Virus record (IMG/VR): IMGVR_UViG_3300034685_000407
Span: 1-51,461 of that record
From: a virus
Length of the DNA stretch: 51,461 bases
Reading direction: 5' to 3' (one strand)
The stretch's first letter is position 1. Each line of letters begins with the position of its first letter. Below, one piece after another: positions 14,961-23,879 of this stretch. Below the pieces are notes generated by a model that was not told the DNA's origin, made no database searches, and saw nothing but the letters and a program-made list of their open reading frames with translations. The translations under genes and the position numbers were made by a program.

Positions 14961-15989
14961 GTGAATAAAAAAATATTATGTATTACTTTACTTATAGCAT
15001 TATCGCTAAATTCAACTGCTGCCTTCGCCAATCCAGTAAGTAGTGGGATACAAGGCATACAGCAGCATATAAATAATACAAACACTCAACGAAGCAGAAT
15101 AGAAATAGAAGAGAAAATTCAAATGCTTGATAACGAAATTCAAAACGCTATGATAGAAATAGATAATGGGAAAGAAAAAATCGCAGAAATTGAACAAAAC
15201 ATTACTGACACACAAACCGAAATTGATAAAATACAAAAAGAAGCTAATGACTACTCTGAAGTTTGTAAAGAAAGAATGAGAGTGTTATATATAAACGGCA
15301 GCCATTCTTATATAGAAGTTTTATTAGACTCTGAAGGGATTGGCGATTTTATTTCCAGATTAGAGATGATAAAAAAGATTTTAAAATTTGATAAACAAAC
15401 TATGGAAGAATATAAAGTAAAGTTAGATACGATTGAAGCTAAAAAGAAAGAGCTTGAGGAAAAGAAAACCGAATTAGCTTCTATACAAGAAAAAAATGAA
15501 GAAAAACTTAAGTCTCTCGAAAAATCAAAAGAGGAGCAGCAACGCATACTTGCGTCATATAGACCCACAACCGTAAATCAGGAAGAGGTAAATAGAATTT
15601 TATCATCATTATCTTCTAATAAAGTTCCTCTATCTAGGCGTGGAAGTATATCTTCATCTGCAGTAGTTAATTACGCAACTAATTTTTTAGGAACTCCTTA
15701 TGTATGGGGAGGAACTTCCCCAAGCGGATTTGACTGCTCTGGTTTTACACAATATGTGTACAGGCATTTTGGTGTAAATCTACCAAGAGTAGCTTCTGAT
15801 CAACAACAAGTTGGATACAATGTTTCAATATCAGACCTGCGCCCAGGAGATTTAGTATTTGTTGGGTATCCAGCGCATCATGTAGGCATTTATGTAGGAA
15901 ATGGTTATATGATACACGCACCACAGACTGGAGATGTAGTTAAATTATCTCCTATAAGGTCTGGTTCAAATGCCAGAAGAGTAAATTAA
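14961..15989 (+). CDS. Secreted NlpC/P60 peptidoglycan endopeptidase with coiled coil
   Basis: The protein would cut peptide stems of the host wall. A signal peptide (KKILCITLLIALSLNSTAAFA, cut near residue 23) leads to a long coiled coil (~30-190), as in PcsB/CwlO-type hydrolases, and then an NlpC/P60 domain (~225-342). Catalytic Cys259 lies in DCSGF, His307 in HHVGIYVG and His319 in IHAP. GTG 14961 is the start, following AAGGAGGGG. The gene stands alone between its own promoter and a terminator. The coiled coil in relatives is controlled by FtsEX, so a regulated remodelling role is as likely as lysis. Confidence 0.9.
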   Translation: MNKKILCITLLIALSLNSTAAFANPVSSGIQGIQQHINNTNTQRSRIEIEEKIQMLDNEIQNAMIEIDNGKEKIAEIEQNITDTQTEIDKIQKEANDYSEVCKERMRVLYINGSHSYIEVLLDSEGIGDFISRLEMIKKILKFDKQTMEEYKVKLDTIEAKKKELEEKKTELASIQEKNEEKLKSLEKSKEEQQRILASYRPTTVNQEEVNRILSSLSSNKVPLSRRGSISSSAVVNYATNFLGTPYVWGGTSPSGFDCSGFTQYVYRHFGVNLPRVASDQQQVGYNVSISDLRPGDLVFVGYPAHHVGIYVGNGYMIHAPQTGDVVKLSPIRSGSNARRVN

Positions 15990-16020
15990 AAGAGAAGGAA
16001 TTTTATCCTTCTCTTTTTTC
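15986..16020. terminator. Bidirectional terminator
   Basis: Stem AAAAGAGAAGGA/TCCTTCTCTTTT between the convergent NlpC/P60 and DHFR genes. Confidence 0.85.
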
Positions 16021-16497
16021 ATATATAGCAAAACCATACTTGTATTCACCTATTTCATGACCTCTTATCATCTGTTTTTTATCCCATATATCAGCATCAA
16101 TGTTGGGGAAAAACGTGTCTGCATCAAATGAGTGAAAAATATGTGTGATATATAACCTATCCGCATACGGCATTAATTGTTTGTATATGGATGCTCCTCC
16201 ACATATAAATACTTCTTTATTATCAAGATTAACTTCATTAATTTTTTCAAATAGCTCATCTATACTATGAACTACTATAACCCCTTCTAACTCTATATTT
16301 TTCGTTGTCATTACTATATTAATTCTGTTAGATAGAGGTCTTTTGGGAAGGGATAAATAAGTATTATATCCCATAACTACAATATTCCCATCAGTAATTT
16401 TTTTAAAATACTGCAAATCCTCTTTTATATGACACAACAAACTATTGTCCTTTCCTATCCCCATTCTTTCATCTATGGCAGCAATAAAGCTTATCAT
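16003..16497 (-). CDS. Dihydrofolate reductase
   Basis: Reduces dihydrofolate with NADPH and so recycles the folate used by thymidylate synthase. The 164-aa protein opens with the ISFIAAIDERMGIGKDNSLL strand-loop, has catalytic Asp27 in HIKEDLQYFK, the NADPH-contact VMGYNTYLSLP and the ICGGASIYKQLMPYAD loop. The usual LPW triad is LLC here, an unusual cysteine in place of tryptophan. ATG 16497 follows GAGGAG by 7 bases, and the ribosome site overlaps the thymidylate synthase stop codon (ATGAGGAG), so the two genes are translationally coupled. Confidence 0.93.
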   Translation of the reverse strand: MISFIAAIDERMGIGKDNSLLCHIKEDLQYFKKITDGNIVVMGYNTYLSLPKRPLSNRINIVMTTKNIELEGVIVVHSIDELFEKINEVNLDNKEVFICGGASIYKQLMPYADRLYITHIFHSFDADTFFPNIDADIWDKKQMIRGHEIGEYKYGFAIYEKREG

Positions 16498-16508
16498 CGT
16501 AGAACTCC

Positions 16509-17336
16509 TCATATTCCAAGTTCAAAAGATAACTGTGGTTTAACTGGTTCATAATCTACCATCTTAAAGTCATCTATTGTAAAATCATAAAAGTTAGTTT
16601 TATTTGTATCTAATATAAGTTGCGGTTTCTTCCTGCTTGGAGTTCTTGACAATAATATTTGAGCCTGTTCGAAGTGTCTGTCATATATATGAAGATTTTG
16701 AGTAAAATGAGCGAACTTTCCGGGCTTTAACCCTACATGCTTTGCAACCATTAAAAGTAAAGCCACATACTGCATTTTATTAATATGGCCGGCCACAAGA
16801 TAATCTGAACTTCGTTGAATAAGTGTCATATCAAGATATTCTCCTCTTGCACACCATAATGTCTGGAATGCACAAGGAAATAATCCCTCTGTCTCCTCAA
16901 AATCTTCGTATTGGTATAGATCTATTATATGTCTCCTGCCATAAGGTTCATTTTTTAACCCATTTAGAAGTTTGTTCATTAAATCGTATTTCCTAACAGT
17001 AGCTCCATACCTCTGTCCTATAGTTCTGTTCCCAATATCCCACTCATTCCACCAATCAACACCATATTTATTTTTTAAAAGGTCTAGGTCAGATGATTGA
17101 TCCTGATATATCCAAAGTATTTCCTTTACGCCACCCTTCCAAGCTATAGGTCGTAAAGTGGTGATTGGAAATTCTCCTTTATTTAAGTCATATTCCTCAT
17201 ATTTTTGGTTTACAAACAATGTATAAGCAGGAGTCCCGTCTTTATATACAGGTCGTACTTTTTCTCCGGCAGTGCTTGTCCCTGTTTCCATTATTTCTTT
17301 AATTGTATCTATAAATATTCTATCTGCATTATTCAT
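16509..17336 (-). CDS. thyA: Thymidylate synthase (ThyA type)
   Basis: Converts dUMP to dTMP with methylene-tetrahydrofolate. The 275-aa protein has the conserved RPIAWKGGVKEILW segment, the GQRYGA loop, YGRRHI, nucleophile Cys155 in LFPCAFQTLW, the QRSSDYLVAGHINKMQY folate/dUMP block and the HIYDRH motif. LPPC is LFPC and the expected His after Cys is Ala, a minor active-site change. ATG 17336 is preferred because GGGG lies 11 bases before it; an earlier ATG is too close. The start overlaps the end of the decayed methyltransferase frame. DHFR follows directly, giving a thymidylate operon common on large phages. Confidence 0.93.
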   Translation of the reverse strand: MNNADRIFIDTIKEIMETGTSTAGEKVRPVYKDGTPAYTLFVNQKYEEYDLNKGEFPITTLRPIAWKGGVKEILWIYQDQSSDLDLLKNKYGVDWWNEWDIGNRTIGQRYGATVRKYDLMNKLLNGLKNEPYGRRHIIDLYQYEDFEETEGLFPCAFQTLWCARGEYLDMTLIQRSSDYLVAGHINKMQYVALLLMVAKHVGLKPGKFAHFTQNLHIYDRHFEQAQILLSRTPSRKKPQLILDTNKTNFYDFTIDDFKMVDYEPVKPQLSFELGI

Positions 17337-18249
17337 TATATGCATCGCCCCTTTCAATAAAATAGTCTTTATTCATAGTCGGGTTAAGCCCAGTAAGTTT
17401 ATTAATAGAAGTAGTAGACAAAATAAAATATTCGCTATTTAGTTCAAACCCTACATAATACCTTCTATTCAAAATAGCAGCTATTGCAGTTCTTGCACTT
17501 CACATAAAAGGATCAAGTACATAATCCCCTTCTTCACTAAAAGCCTTTATGAAGAAATCAGGTAATCCTAACGGAAATACCGCCGGATGCCACTTATTAT
17601 CCGAATACTGATTTATTGAATTATTTATAGCTAAATGGTTTGACGGGTGTGCTATCTTTCTGTTTTTCATATGTTCAGAATTACTATACTGAAAACCGCT
17701 TCCATTTTTCGTTTGTCCTGAAAATTTTCTATACGCCCTCTTTTTACTTTCTTCTTTTATTGGCGTAGCTACATTGTCTGGAAATATCTTTATGTCTGTT
17801 GTTTTGGCAAAATGGTATACTGGCTCCCATGCATTTTTAAATCTATTCTTATACCTTCCAGGAACACCTTTTTTAGTCCAACAGAAAGTATCAATCAGCT
17901 TAAAACCCACATCTTTACAGAGCATCAATACTAGCTCCATTACATAAAGACTTTTTTCTCCGTTTATGGTATGTTCCTTTATATTAAGGAAGAAACTCCC
18001 GTCATTTTTTAATACACGATATATTTCCAATGCTATTGGTCTAAACCAATCTAAATAATTCTCCTCTTTTATTCCTCCATAGGTATTTTTGCGCCTGTCT
18101 GCATAAGGAGGAGATGTCACAACAAGCTGAATTGAATCGCTTTTTATATTTTGTAATCCAATACGACAATCTTGATTAAGAACTACTCCATAATCAGTTT
18201 CTTGTCTTAAAACCTTTGGTATATTATTAAAAATTTCATCTATATTATC
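17329..18249 (-). pseudogene. TSPPY-type DNA methyltransferase, decayed (internal TGA, no start codon)
   Basis: The frame carries TSPPYADRR (the N4-cytosine/beta-class catalytic motif), a YRVLKNDGSFFLNIKEH strand and the final SAM motif YVLDPFM. Then TGA at 17500-17502 stands exactly where the Gly of DPFxG is expected. The same frame continues after it with SARTAIAAILNRRYYVGFEL, which is the normal family ending, down to a stop at 17329. At the 5' end the good AGGGGGTGAT ribosome site is followed by no ATG, GTG or TTG in the right frame. A single GGA-to-TGA change plus a lost start suggests a recently dead gene. Readthrough cannot be excluded. Confidence 0.8.
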
Positions 18250-18260
18250 ACCCCCTATGT

Positions 18261-18288
18261 AAAAAAAGAGAGTCGCTACTCTCTTTTC
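18261..18288 (-). terminator. Terminator
   Basis: On the minus strand AAAAGAGAG pairs with CTCTCTTTT across a short loop, followed by a T run. Confidence 0.75.
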
Positions 18289-18327
18289 TATAGTTTTAGG
18301 GTGTCATCAAAACTGTTAAACTAAATT

Positions 18328-19509
18328 TTATCTCCTTTTAGCTTGATGTTCCTTTATCCTCTTAAGGCATATGTCATAGTAAGTTTTCTCTCTTTCAAAG
18401 CCTATATAGTTGATGCCAAGTTCAATGCAGGCCAATGCATGGGTTCCACTTCCTGCAAACGGGTCCATACTAATGCCCCCTACTGGAGTAACTAAAGATA
18501 CTAAATGCTTGATAAGAGCCGTAGGTTTTACTGTAGGATGGTTATTGTATTTGCCACGTTCCTTTCCACTTGCTTTAGCACAGTAGAAGAATCTTGACGC
18601 TCCTCCTTCATCACCATATGTTACCTGAACATCTCCAGCCTTTCCTAGTCCTCCGTGTTCAACAAATGAGCCTTCTTTTCTTCTAGTACAATTGCTGCCA
18701 CTTTTTAAAATGCCAGTTTGCTTATCAAGTATAGTCCCGGCTATTTCATCAAATATAACATTGGCCGGAAATCTCCCAACACGGCTTTCTCCTTTATAAT
18801 TTTCTGGACTAACGTAATCATGAAGATATGTGTTTCCCGACCCTTTTCTTGTGCCGACTGTTTTTATAACAGCATCACCTATTCTATTACCATCTATATT
18901 AAAAGCACCGGTCCCCCATTTTAAAACATTTTCGGCAACCGTTCTTTCAGATAGCGGTTTTCTTGCAACACAAATGGGTTCATTAGCTGGTTTTATTAGG
19001 CTTTTCCAGCCTTCCCATTGTCTTGCTTTCTCTTCTATATCTTGGCTACTATCTATTTTATTAATAGCTTTACTAATATCTATCCCCTTCGGGAACCCCT
19101 GTGAATATATCCAGCTCATAAACCCAGTAATCTGCTGCTGATCAATTAGCTTCTTTAGGCCATTAATCTGTTCTTCAGATAAAGAGTTTATAAAGTTTAA
19201 CAGTTCTTGACTTCCATCATAAAAATAGTCAATTTTATCTCTGATTTCAAAGCCGGCATCTTCAATAGCACAAGCCATTCTGTGATAGGTTCTTGTCCCA
19301 CTAAATGCCAAAAGGTATCCTCCAGGTCTTAAAACCCTATAACACTCATGCCAGAAATCTGTACTGTAAGCTATCCCTGTTTTATCCCATGCTTTGCCCA
19401 TGAAACCTAACTCATATGGCGGATCTGTTACAATACTGTGTGCAAAGTTTTCTGGATACTCACGAAGGCCAATTTTACAATCTATATTGTGAATTTGATT
19501 AATTTGCAT
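18328..19509 (-). CDS. DNA methyltransferase, beta class, large phage-type
   Basis: This 393-aa protein has catalytic TDPPYELGFMGKAWD near residue 30 and C-terminal SAM motif MDPFAGSGT near residue 355. The order is that of beta-class N6A/N4C enzymes. Between them is a long insertion (~100-310) that probably recognises the target and includes NHPTVKPTALIKHLV, the usual phage-type prelude to motif I. The start follows a GGGGGG ribosome site. The next gene upstream on the same strand is a split PD-(D/E)XK-like nuclease gene, so this could be the methylase half of a restriction-modification pair, though spacing and function are not proven. Confidence 0.88.
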   Translation of the reverse strand: MQINQIHNIDCKIGLREYPENFAHSIVTDPPYELGFMGKAWDKTGIAYSTDFWHECYRVLRPGGYLLAFSGTRTYHRMACAIEDAGFEIRDKIDYFYDGSQELLNFINSLSEEQINGLKKLIDQQQITGFMSWIYSQGFPKGIDISKAINKIDSSQDIEEKARQWEGWKSLIKPANEPICVARKPLSERTVAENVLKWGTGAFNIDGNRIGDAVIKTVGTRKGSGNTYLHDYVSPENYKGESRVGRFPANVIFDEIAGTILDKQTGILKSGSNCTRRKEGSFVEHGGLGKAGDVQVTYGDEGGASRFFYCAKASGKERGKYNNHPTVKPTALIKHLVSLVTPVGGISMDPFAGSGTHALACIELGINYIGFEREKTYYDICLKRIKEHQAKRR

Positions 19510-19534
19510 ATAGTCCCCCCTTTCTTTGGGTATG

Positions 19535-19556
19535 TAAAAAAGCCCCTACGGGCTAC
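19535..19556 (-). terminator. Terminator after the nuclease-like gene
   Basis: On the minus strand AGCCC pairs with GGGCT, followed by TTTTTTA. Confidence 0.6.
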
Positions 19557-19573
19557 CCCTAAAGTGGGGGGAA

Positions 19574-20232
19574 CTATGCAGATATGTTTTTATTGAAATG
19601 TTGTTTGATTTCATCTCTAAATTCATCAAAAGATGATAATGGATTGAGAAGGAATTGTGCTATTTCATACATTCCTGCTCTCCCTCTTACCGGGAAATAT
19701 GTCTTGTCATCCCTATACCGCTTATCTCCACATTTGTAAAAAGCACTTGTTTCGAGAAATTCTTTTTTGGGAAGCCATCCACATACAGTTAATATGTTTT
19801 TATCTATATTTAAACTTGTAAAAAGATAGGCCTCTGTATTAAAATGAGCCTGACTTCCCATAAAATTATGTGCATAATGGTCTTTCATATGTTTTTATCT
19901 ATATTTAAACTTGTAAAAAGATAGGCCTCTGTATTAAAATGAGCCTGACTTCCCATAAAATTATGTGCATAATGGTCTTTCATAGGTACAGTTCTACCCA
20001 TTGTTTTAACATCTATTGTTGTGCCGCAAATTATTAAGTCTATTCCTTTATCAAACCCATCTCCTTTAGGTCTTTCATATCCAAGTGCATCAGCTACAAC
20101 AACTTGTCCTATAATTCCAGTTCTTTGTTGATAATAATTGCCGTCAGCATCACCTCTGTGGCCAAAACTAACTGTCTTTAGCAGTGTTTCTACATATTGT
20201 ATTTGTTCTGTATTTACCTGTATATCAAACAT
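19574..20232 (-). pseudogene. PD-(D/E)XK-like nuclease gene split by a 95-bp tandem duplication
   Basis: Two abutting frames share the 30-odd residues that start MKDHYAHNFMG. Removing one 95-bp copy restores a single 187-aa frame from 20232 to 19574. The N-terminal half has a GIIGQVVVADALG helix like the GxxGE helix of this fold (Gln instead of Glu) and GIDLIICGTTIDVKT (Asp65, Asp74, Lys76), a core that resembles Holliday-junction resolvases and restriction enzymes. As it stands, the upstream half stops at TGA 19885-19887 and the downstream half begins at an overlapping ATG (ATGA), so coupled translation of two pieces is possible. The methyltransferase gene follows. The nuclease call is a motif guess. 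Confidence 0.7.
19792..19984. repeat. Perfect 95-bp tandem duplication
   Basis: Bases 19792-19886 recur at 19887-19981 with a 95-bp offset, and 3 more matching bases. The unit is not a multiple of three, so it frameshifts the nuclease-like gene. Lack of any difference between copies implies a very recent event or an assembly or sequencing artefact. Confidence 0.92.
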
Positions 20233-20341
20233 TGTTCATACCACCCCTGTTGCTTATATTAATGTCTTTCTGCTCCATGGCAGATTAAACATATGTAAGG
20301 GTGATATGAGGCTGCAAATTATGTTAAGCCATCATATTCAA

Positions 20342-21229
20342 CTATTTAATTGTTTTAATCAATTGCTCTTTTAGGTCATTCCACTCAAATTTTTCACATA
20401 GCTCATAAAGACTCATATAAGTCCCACATCCACTACAGAAAAATGCTGGGTTTTTCCCTTTAAAAAATACTGCAGAAGGTACTTTATCACCATTTGCGTG
20501 TTTGTCCGGGAACAAACAATGACACACCATTTTATCATCTCTCTCATAAGCAATTTCTAATTTCTTTCTCATATACTTATAAATAGATTCTTCGTCTAAC
20601 TGACCAGATGTAATATCTATTAAAATATCTGCCTTGGGTTTTTTCGGCTTCTTTGGAAGAGGCGGAAGAATCGCATTTATATCTTCATAGGTATATCTTA
20701 TTTCAGGATTAAATTTTACGCATTGTACAAGAATAGGTTCTTTTTTCACGTGATAGAAATTAGGCATTCTCATTGTTCTGCTTTCATTTTTTATTTGTGT
20801 ATCAGCATTAAAGTAAAGAGCCAATCTTTCTTGTATATTCCTAAACTTTTTTACAGGAACATCATCAACAAGGAAATAGCAATGAAGTGATTTTCTTGTT
20901 TTTACGATGATTGAAGGCTCAATTGGACTTTTCACAATCATTTCTAACTGTTCATCAAATGAAAGATTATCATTTTCAAAAAATACTGCATTTATTCGTT
21001 TAATGTACTTATCATACTGTCCTCCATAGTTGACGGTAAAATGCACACCACAATTATTCTTCAGGTTTTTCTCTGCCATTTCCTCACGGTATTTATCTAT
21101 TTCCTTTAGTGGAAACTCATACATTTTAGGGAATATTTTTTTGCTTTTTCTATCTGAATATACCCTCATGCAGACATTTTCATCTTCATGATAAAATGCA
21201 TTAAGGAATTCAAATTCTGATATAGCCAA
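20342..21229 (-). CDS. AEP-type primase/polymerase fused to CHC2-like zinc finger
   Basis: This 295-aa protein appears to start new DNA strands. The N-terminal ~190 residues look like the archaeo-eukaryotic primase (PrimPol/RepB-like) fold, with acidic NAVFFENDNLSFDEQ, the SLHCYFLVD His strand and the RTMRMPNFYHVK block. The C-terminal region has a CHC2-like zinc finger: CHC...FPDKH...PSAVFF...FFCSGCG. The start is taken as TTG 21229, 8 bases after GGGAGG. An upstream in-frame TTG at 21301 is rejected because it overlaps a -35 box and has no ribosome site. Best fit is an element-encoded replication primase. Confidence 0.72.
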   Translation of the reverse strand: MAISEFEFLNAFYHEDENVCMRVYSDRKSKKIFPKMYEFPLKEIDKYREEMAEKNLKNNCGVHFTVNYGGQYDKYIKRINAVFFENDNLSFDEQLEMIVKSPIEPSIIVKTRKSLHCYFLVDDVPVKKFRNIQERLALYFNADTQIKNESRTMRMPNFYHVKKEPILVQCVKFNPEIRYTYEDINAILPPLPKKPKKPKADILIDITSGQLDEESIYKYMRKKLEIAYERDDKMVCHCLFPDKHANGDKVPSAVFFKGKNPAFFCSGCGTYMSLYELCEKFEWNDLKEQLIKTIK

Positions 21230-21272
21230 TTGTGCCACCTCCCTTAAAAAAGAATCATTTTCCACTTTTATA

Positions 21273-21301
21273 ATTATATCAGATTTTACTTCCTCATTCA
21301 A
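21273..21301 (-). promoter_or_regulatory. Promoter for the primase gene
   Basis: On the minus strand TTGAAT, 17-base spacer, perfect TATAAT, with the shared ATAAAATTTGA context. It overlaps the longer reading frame and so rules out the upstream start. Confidence 0.7.
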
Positions 21302-21318
21302 ATTTTATAAAATAACAA

Positions 21319-21349
21319 AAAATAGCGATGGATTTCACCACCGCTATTT
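21319..21349 (-). terminator. Terminator
   Basis: On the minus strand AAATAGCGGTGG pairs with CCATCGCTATTT (one mismatch), followed by T. Confidence 0.7.
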
Positions 21350-21394
21350 GTAAATGATAAGATGTCTCTATTCGCAATCTATTTGCATTGCGAA

Positions 21395-21742
21395 CTAGTT
21401 ATTTATGTCAAACGACACTGATTCTGAATAATATCCATTAGATTCTCCATACCATCGAATAGTCACATACCCTTGCACTGTAGCGATTTTATAAAATGTC
21501 CAAGTATTACTTCCCCAATCTGTATCTCCGCTGTTGGAAGATTCTTCTGCCATTATTATTGGCGTACCAACCAAAACAGTTAAATCACCACATATATCTT
21601 CAATCTTTACTTTCTCACAACAATCTTGTTCATGATACATACGGTATTCTGTACCATCTTCGCAATAAAAATAAATTTCATCCTTTTGCTCATTTACTTT
21701 TATATCTGTTAATATTTTACCTACCAAAATATCTATTTCCAT
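21395..21742 (-). CDS. DUF7448-type hypothetical protein, 115 aa
   Basis: The sequence matches my memory of a compact family in large Firmicute phages and plasmids: an opening [19 protein letters not shown] stretch, [44 protein letters not shown] and GYYSESV. The double cysteine and following acidic loop are typical. No catalytic role is known to me. ATG 21742 follows GGAGGGAGAG by 6 bases. A Phe/Trp-rich beta fold suggests a binding protein. Confidence 0.7.
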   Translation of the reverse strand: MEIDILVGKILTDIKVNEQKDEIYFYCEDGTEYRMYHEQDCCEKVKIEDICGDLTVLVGTPIIMAEESSNSGDTDWGSNTWTFYKIATVQGYVTIRWYGESNGYYSESVSFDINN

Positions 21743-21811
21743 AATTATCTCTCCCTCCACTTATTACGCAATTTCTTCAGAATACTGATTACTTTATTTT
21801 TAAAAGACGAA

Positions 21812-21979
21812 CTATTGACCTCTTGAATATATGAATTTTTTAAGCACTAATTTTGCCATATTTTCATCCATAGATTCTACTATGTCAGAAACTTCACTCA
21901 TAGATTGAGTTTCTTTCAATTTTATAAATAAATCATTTGCTTTGTTTTGCTCTTCAAACATCTTTTCCATTTCATCCAT
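21812..21979 (-). CDS. Hypothetical helical protein, 55 aa
   Basis: A short acidic frame behind AAGGAGGAATTATTAAA (ATG at 21979). The product begins MDEMEKMFEEQNKAND, is helical throughout and ends in a basic KKFIYSRGQ tail. There are no cysteines and no membrane segment. The clear ribosome site and full length make it likely to be a real gene. Upstream, 22002-22030, GACACAAT/ATTGTGTC forms an inverted repeat that could be an operator or weak terminator. Confidence 0.5.
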   Translation of the reverse strand: MDEMEKMFEEQNKANDLFIKLKETQSMSEVSDIVESMDENMAKLVLKKFIYSRGQ

Positions 21980-22102
21980 TTTAATAATTCCTCCTTAATT
22001 TTAGGACACAATAATTTCATATTGTGTCACTTAACTGCGGAAAGACTTCAATTTAAAAATGTCCTCCGCATTTAAAGTTACATATCCTTTATAAACAACC
22101 TT

Positions 22103-23194
22103 TTATGCTGCCAGTCTAACTGTTTTTGTATCAACTTTCTCGAATTCAGTAGGAAAAGCATTAATAACCTGTCTTATCTTTTCTTTGACATGATTATTAT
22201 TTTTAGCCTTTGGATGTTCCTTTATTTCTTCATAAATTTCATCTCTTGTTGCTTTACCACCCAATTTCTCAATAACTGATTGAATTAGACTTCTCCACTT
22301 AATGTTGGCTGATTTCATAACATTAACCTCTGCTTTCTTTACCACCATACATTTTATTATATAATCATCATTTTTCCTGATGATTACTAAATACTCATGC
22401 TGGATAGGAATAAATTTGCCAGAGTATTTAATCGTATCCGAGATACAGTTAAACTGACGCTTAATGATAACATTCTCCAAATCTCCATAGATGTCCATAT
22501 TCTTAAACATGCTGTAGTATCTGCCTTTGCTCCTTGAGTCGCCTATTAGATAACATACTCTGCCGCCTTTTCTTAATCCTTGGTATATATTTGCTTGTAC
22601 TTGATTAAACCATCTAGTAAAAGCATCTTCATCCTGTATCCAACTACCATCGTCAGGATTAGGAGCATCCCCCCACATTTTTCCCGAATACTGTGGCATA
22701 TTTGAACCAGGATATACAAAATAAGGCGGATGCACAAATATGAAATCTGCACTTCTTGGCAGTTCATCCTTAAGAGCATTGAACCCACCATATTTAGGAT
22801 TAAGGTCTAATAGCATATGGTCTACACCAAGATCTACGCAAACATCTCCCATAGTGCCGCCCCCAGCCATTGGATCAATAACAAACTTTGGTTTAAAGTG
22901 GTTTATCAAATCCTTTATTAATAGCCCGGAGCAATTGCCTCTCCATGAAGTTTGTCCATATTTCCCTCTTGCAAAATATGAGGCAATAGAAGATAATCCT
23001 GTTGCTTCTTGCAAAGCAAAGTTCTTTGCATTAAGATTACCAATCATTTTCTTGCCATCAGCATATTCAACTAAAACTTCCTTAACCGGGGAATATTTAT
23101 TAGGATATTCCTTTACCTCCAAATTTATAACTCCATTAAGATATGGAGCTATTTTGCGAAAATCTGCATCACTCAAAAATACATTATTAGCCAT
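22103..23194 (-). CDS. DNA methyltransferase (HPPY type) with C-terminal winged helix
   Basis: The 363-aa protein has SAM motif VIDPMAGGGTMGDV (~105-118) before catalytic FVHPPYFVYPG (~153-163), so the motif order is gamma-like with an HPPY catalytic block. The final ~75 residues form a small helix-turn-helix segment (IQSVIEKLGGKATRDEIYEEI), which probably reads the target. A GRVCYLIGDS strand lies in the core. The start follows AAGGAGGATTTTTAA in the conserved leader. It is the fourth intact methyltransferase of the window and again has no nuclease partner. Confidence 0.8.
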   Translation of the reverse strand: MANNVFLSDADFRKIAPYLNGVINLEVKEYPNKYSPVKEVLVEYADGKKMIGNLNAKNFALQEATGLSSIASYFARGKYGQTSWRGNCSGLLIKDLINHFKPKFVIDPMAGGGTMGDVCVDLGVDHMLLDLNPKYGGFNALKDELPRSADFIFVHPPYFVYPGSNMPQYSGKMWGDAPNPDDGSWIQDEDAFTRWFNQVQANIYQGLRKGGRVCYLIGDSRSKGRYYSMFKNMDIYGDLENVIIKRQFNCISDTIKYSGKFIPIQHEYLVIIRKNDDYIIKCMVVKKAEVNVMKSANIKWRSLIQSVIEKLGGKATRDEIYEEIKEHPKAKNNNHVKEKIRQVINAFPTEFEKVDTKTVRLAA

Positions 23195-23342
23195 TTAAAA
23201 ATCCTCCTTCATCATCTTAAAAATATTAATTATGATGTATTTATTTTTAACCATGAAGGCTCTATATTTCAAGTAATTTTTACGAACCATCATTGTACGA
23301 TCATATTATATAAAGTTTCAGTATATTGATCCAATTTTACTC

Positions 23343-23370
23343 AAAAAAAGTAAGTGCAAGAACACTTACT
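23343..23370 (-). terminator. Terminator
   Basis: On the minus strand AGTAAGTG/CACTTACT hairpin followed by TTTTTT; it ends the membrane-protein gene and abuts the next promoter. Confidence 0.75.
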
Positions 23371-23378
23371 AACACTAG

Positions 23379-23879
23379 CTATATTTTACGATGAGGTAAT
23401 TTTCGGTCAAAGAATATAATCCATTCTTTTTCCCATCTTTCTACTTCACAAGGCGTTTTAATTCCGGTCTTTGAAATCGCAAAAATAGTTGCCCCTTGAT
23501 ATTCCATACCAGCCTCGTATTCATTGGAAAACCTGAATAAATGACCACTTACACATTTAACATGGGTAAGAGCTATTCCACTAAAAGAATATACGCCTGG
23601 CTCTTCATAAACCCGCATCTCTTTTCTTCCGTCTTTCATAGTGAATTCTAATATGATAGGTTCTTTAGGGTCCACTTCAAGAATATGAATTTGAAATCTT
23701 CCTTCTAGGGATAAATCTGCCTCTGATAGATATTTACTTCTATTACTCACATACTCCCTGCCTCTATCTAATCTTTCACGCAACAACTGTACCTGATATT
23801 CGTAAATTGATTTTATCAGCCAGAATTCTGCTATTAAAAGTATTGCCGCAGCTAGAACTACAATCCATATCTTCACCAT
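23379..23879 (-). CDS. Membrane-anchored hypothetical protein, 166 aa
   Basis: One N-terminal transmembrane helix (residues ~5-24, IWIVVLAAAILLIAEFWLI) is followed by a short basic juxtamembrane helix (LLRERLDRGREYV) and a beta-rich soluble part with ILEFTMKDGRKEMRVYEEPGVYSFSG. This fits an N-in, C-out or C-in anchored protein; topology cannot be fixed. The ATG (or the GTG one codon later, better spaced from AGGAGG) is the start. The family is not recognised. Confidence 0.6.
   Translation of the reverse strand: MVKIWIVVLAAAILLIAEFWLIKSIYEYQVQLLRERLDRGREYVSNRSKYLSEADLSLEGRFQIHILEVDPKEPIILEFTMKDGRKEMRVYEEPGVYSFSGIALTHVKCVSGHLFRFSNEYEAGMEYQGATIFAISKTGIKTPCEVERWEKEWIIFFDRKLPHRKI

Noticed and set aside
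21230-21301. Longer N-terminus for the primase
   Set aside because: The extension contains the gene's own -35 and -10 boxes; the TTG at 21229 has a proper ribosome site.
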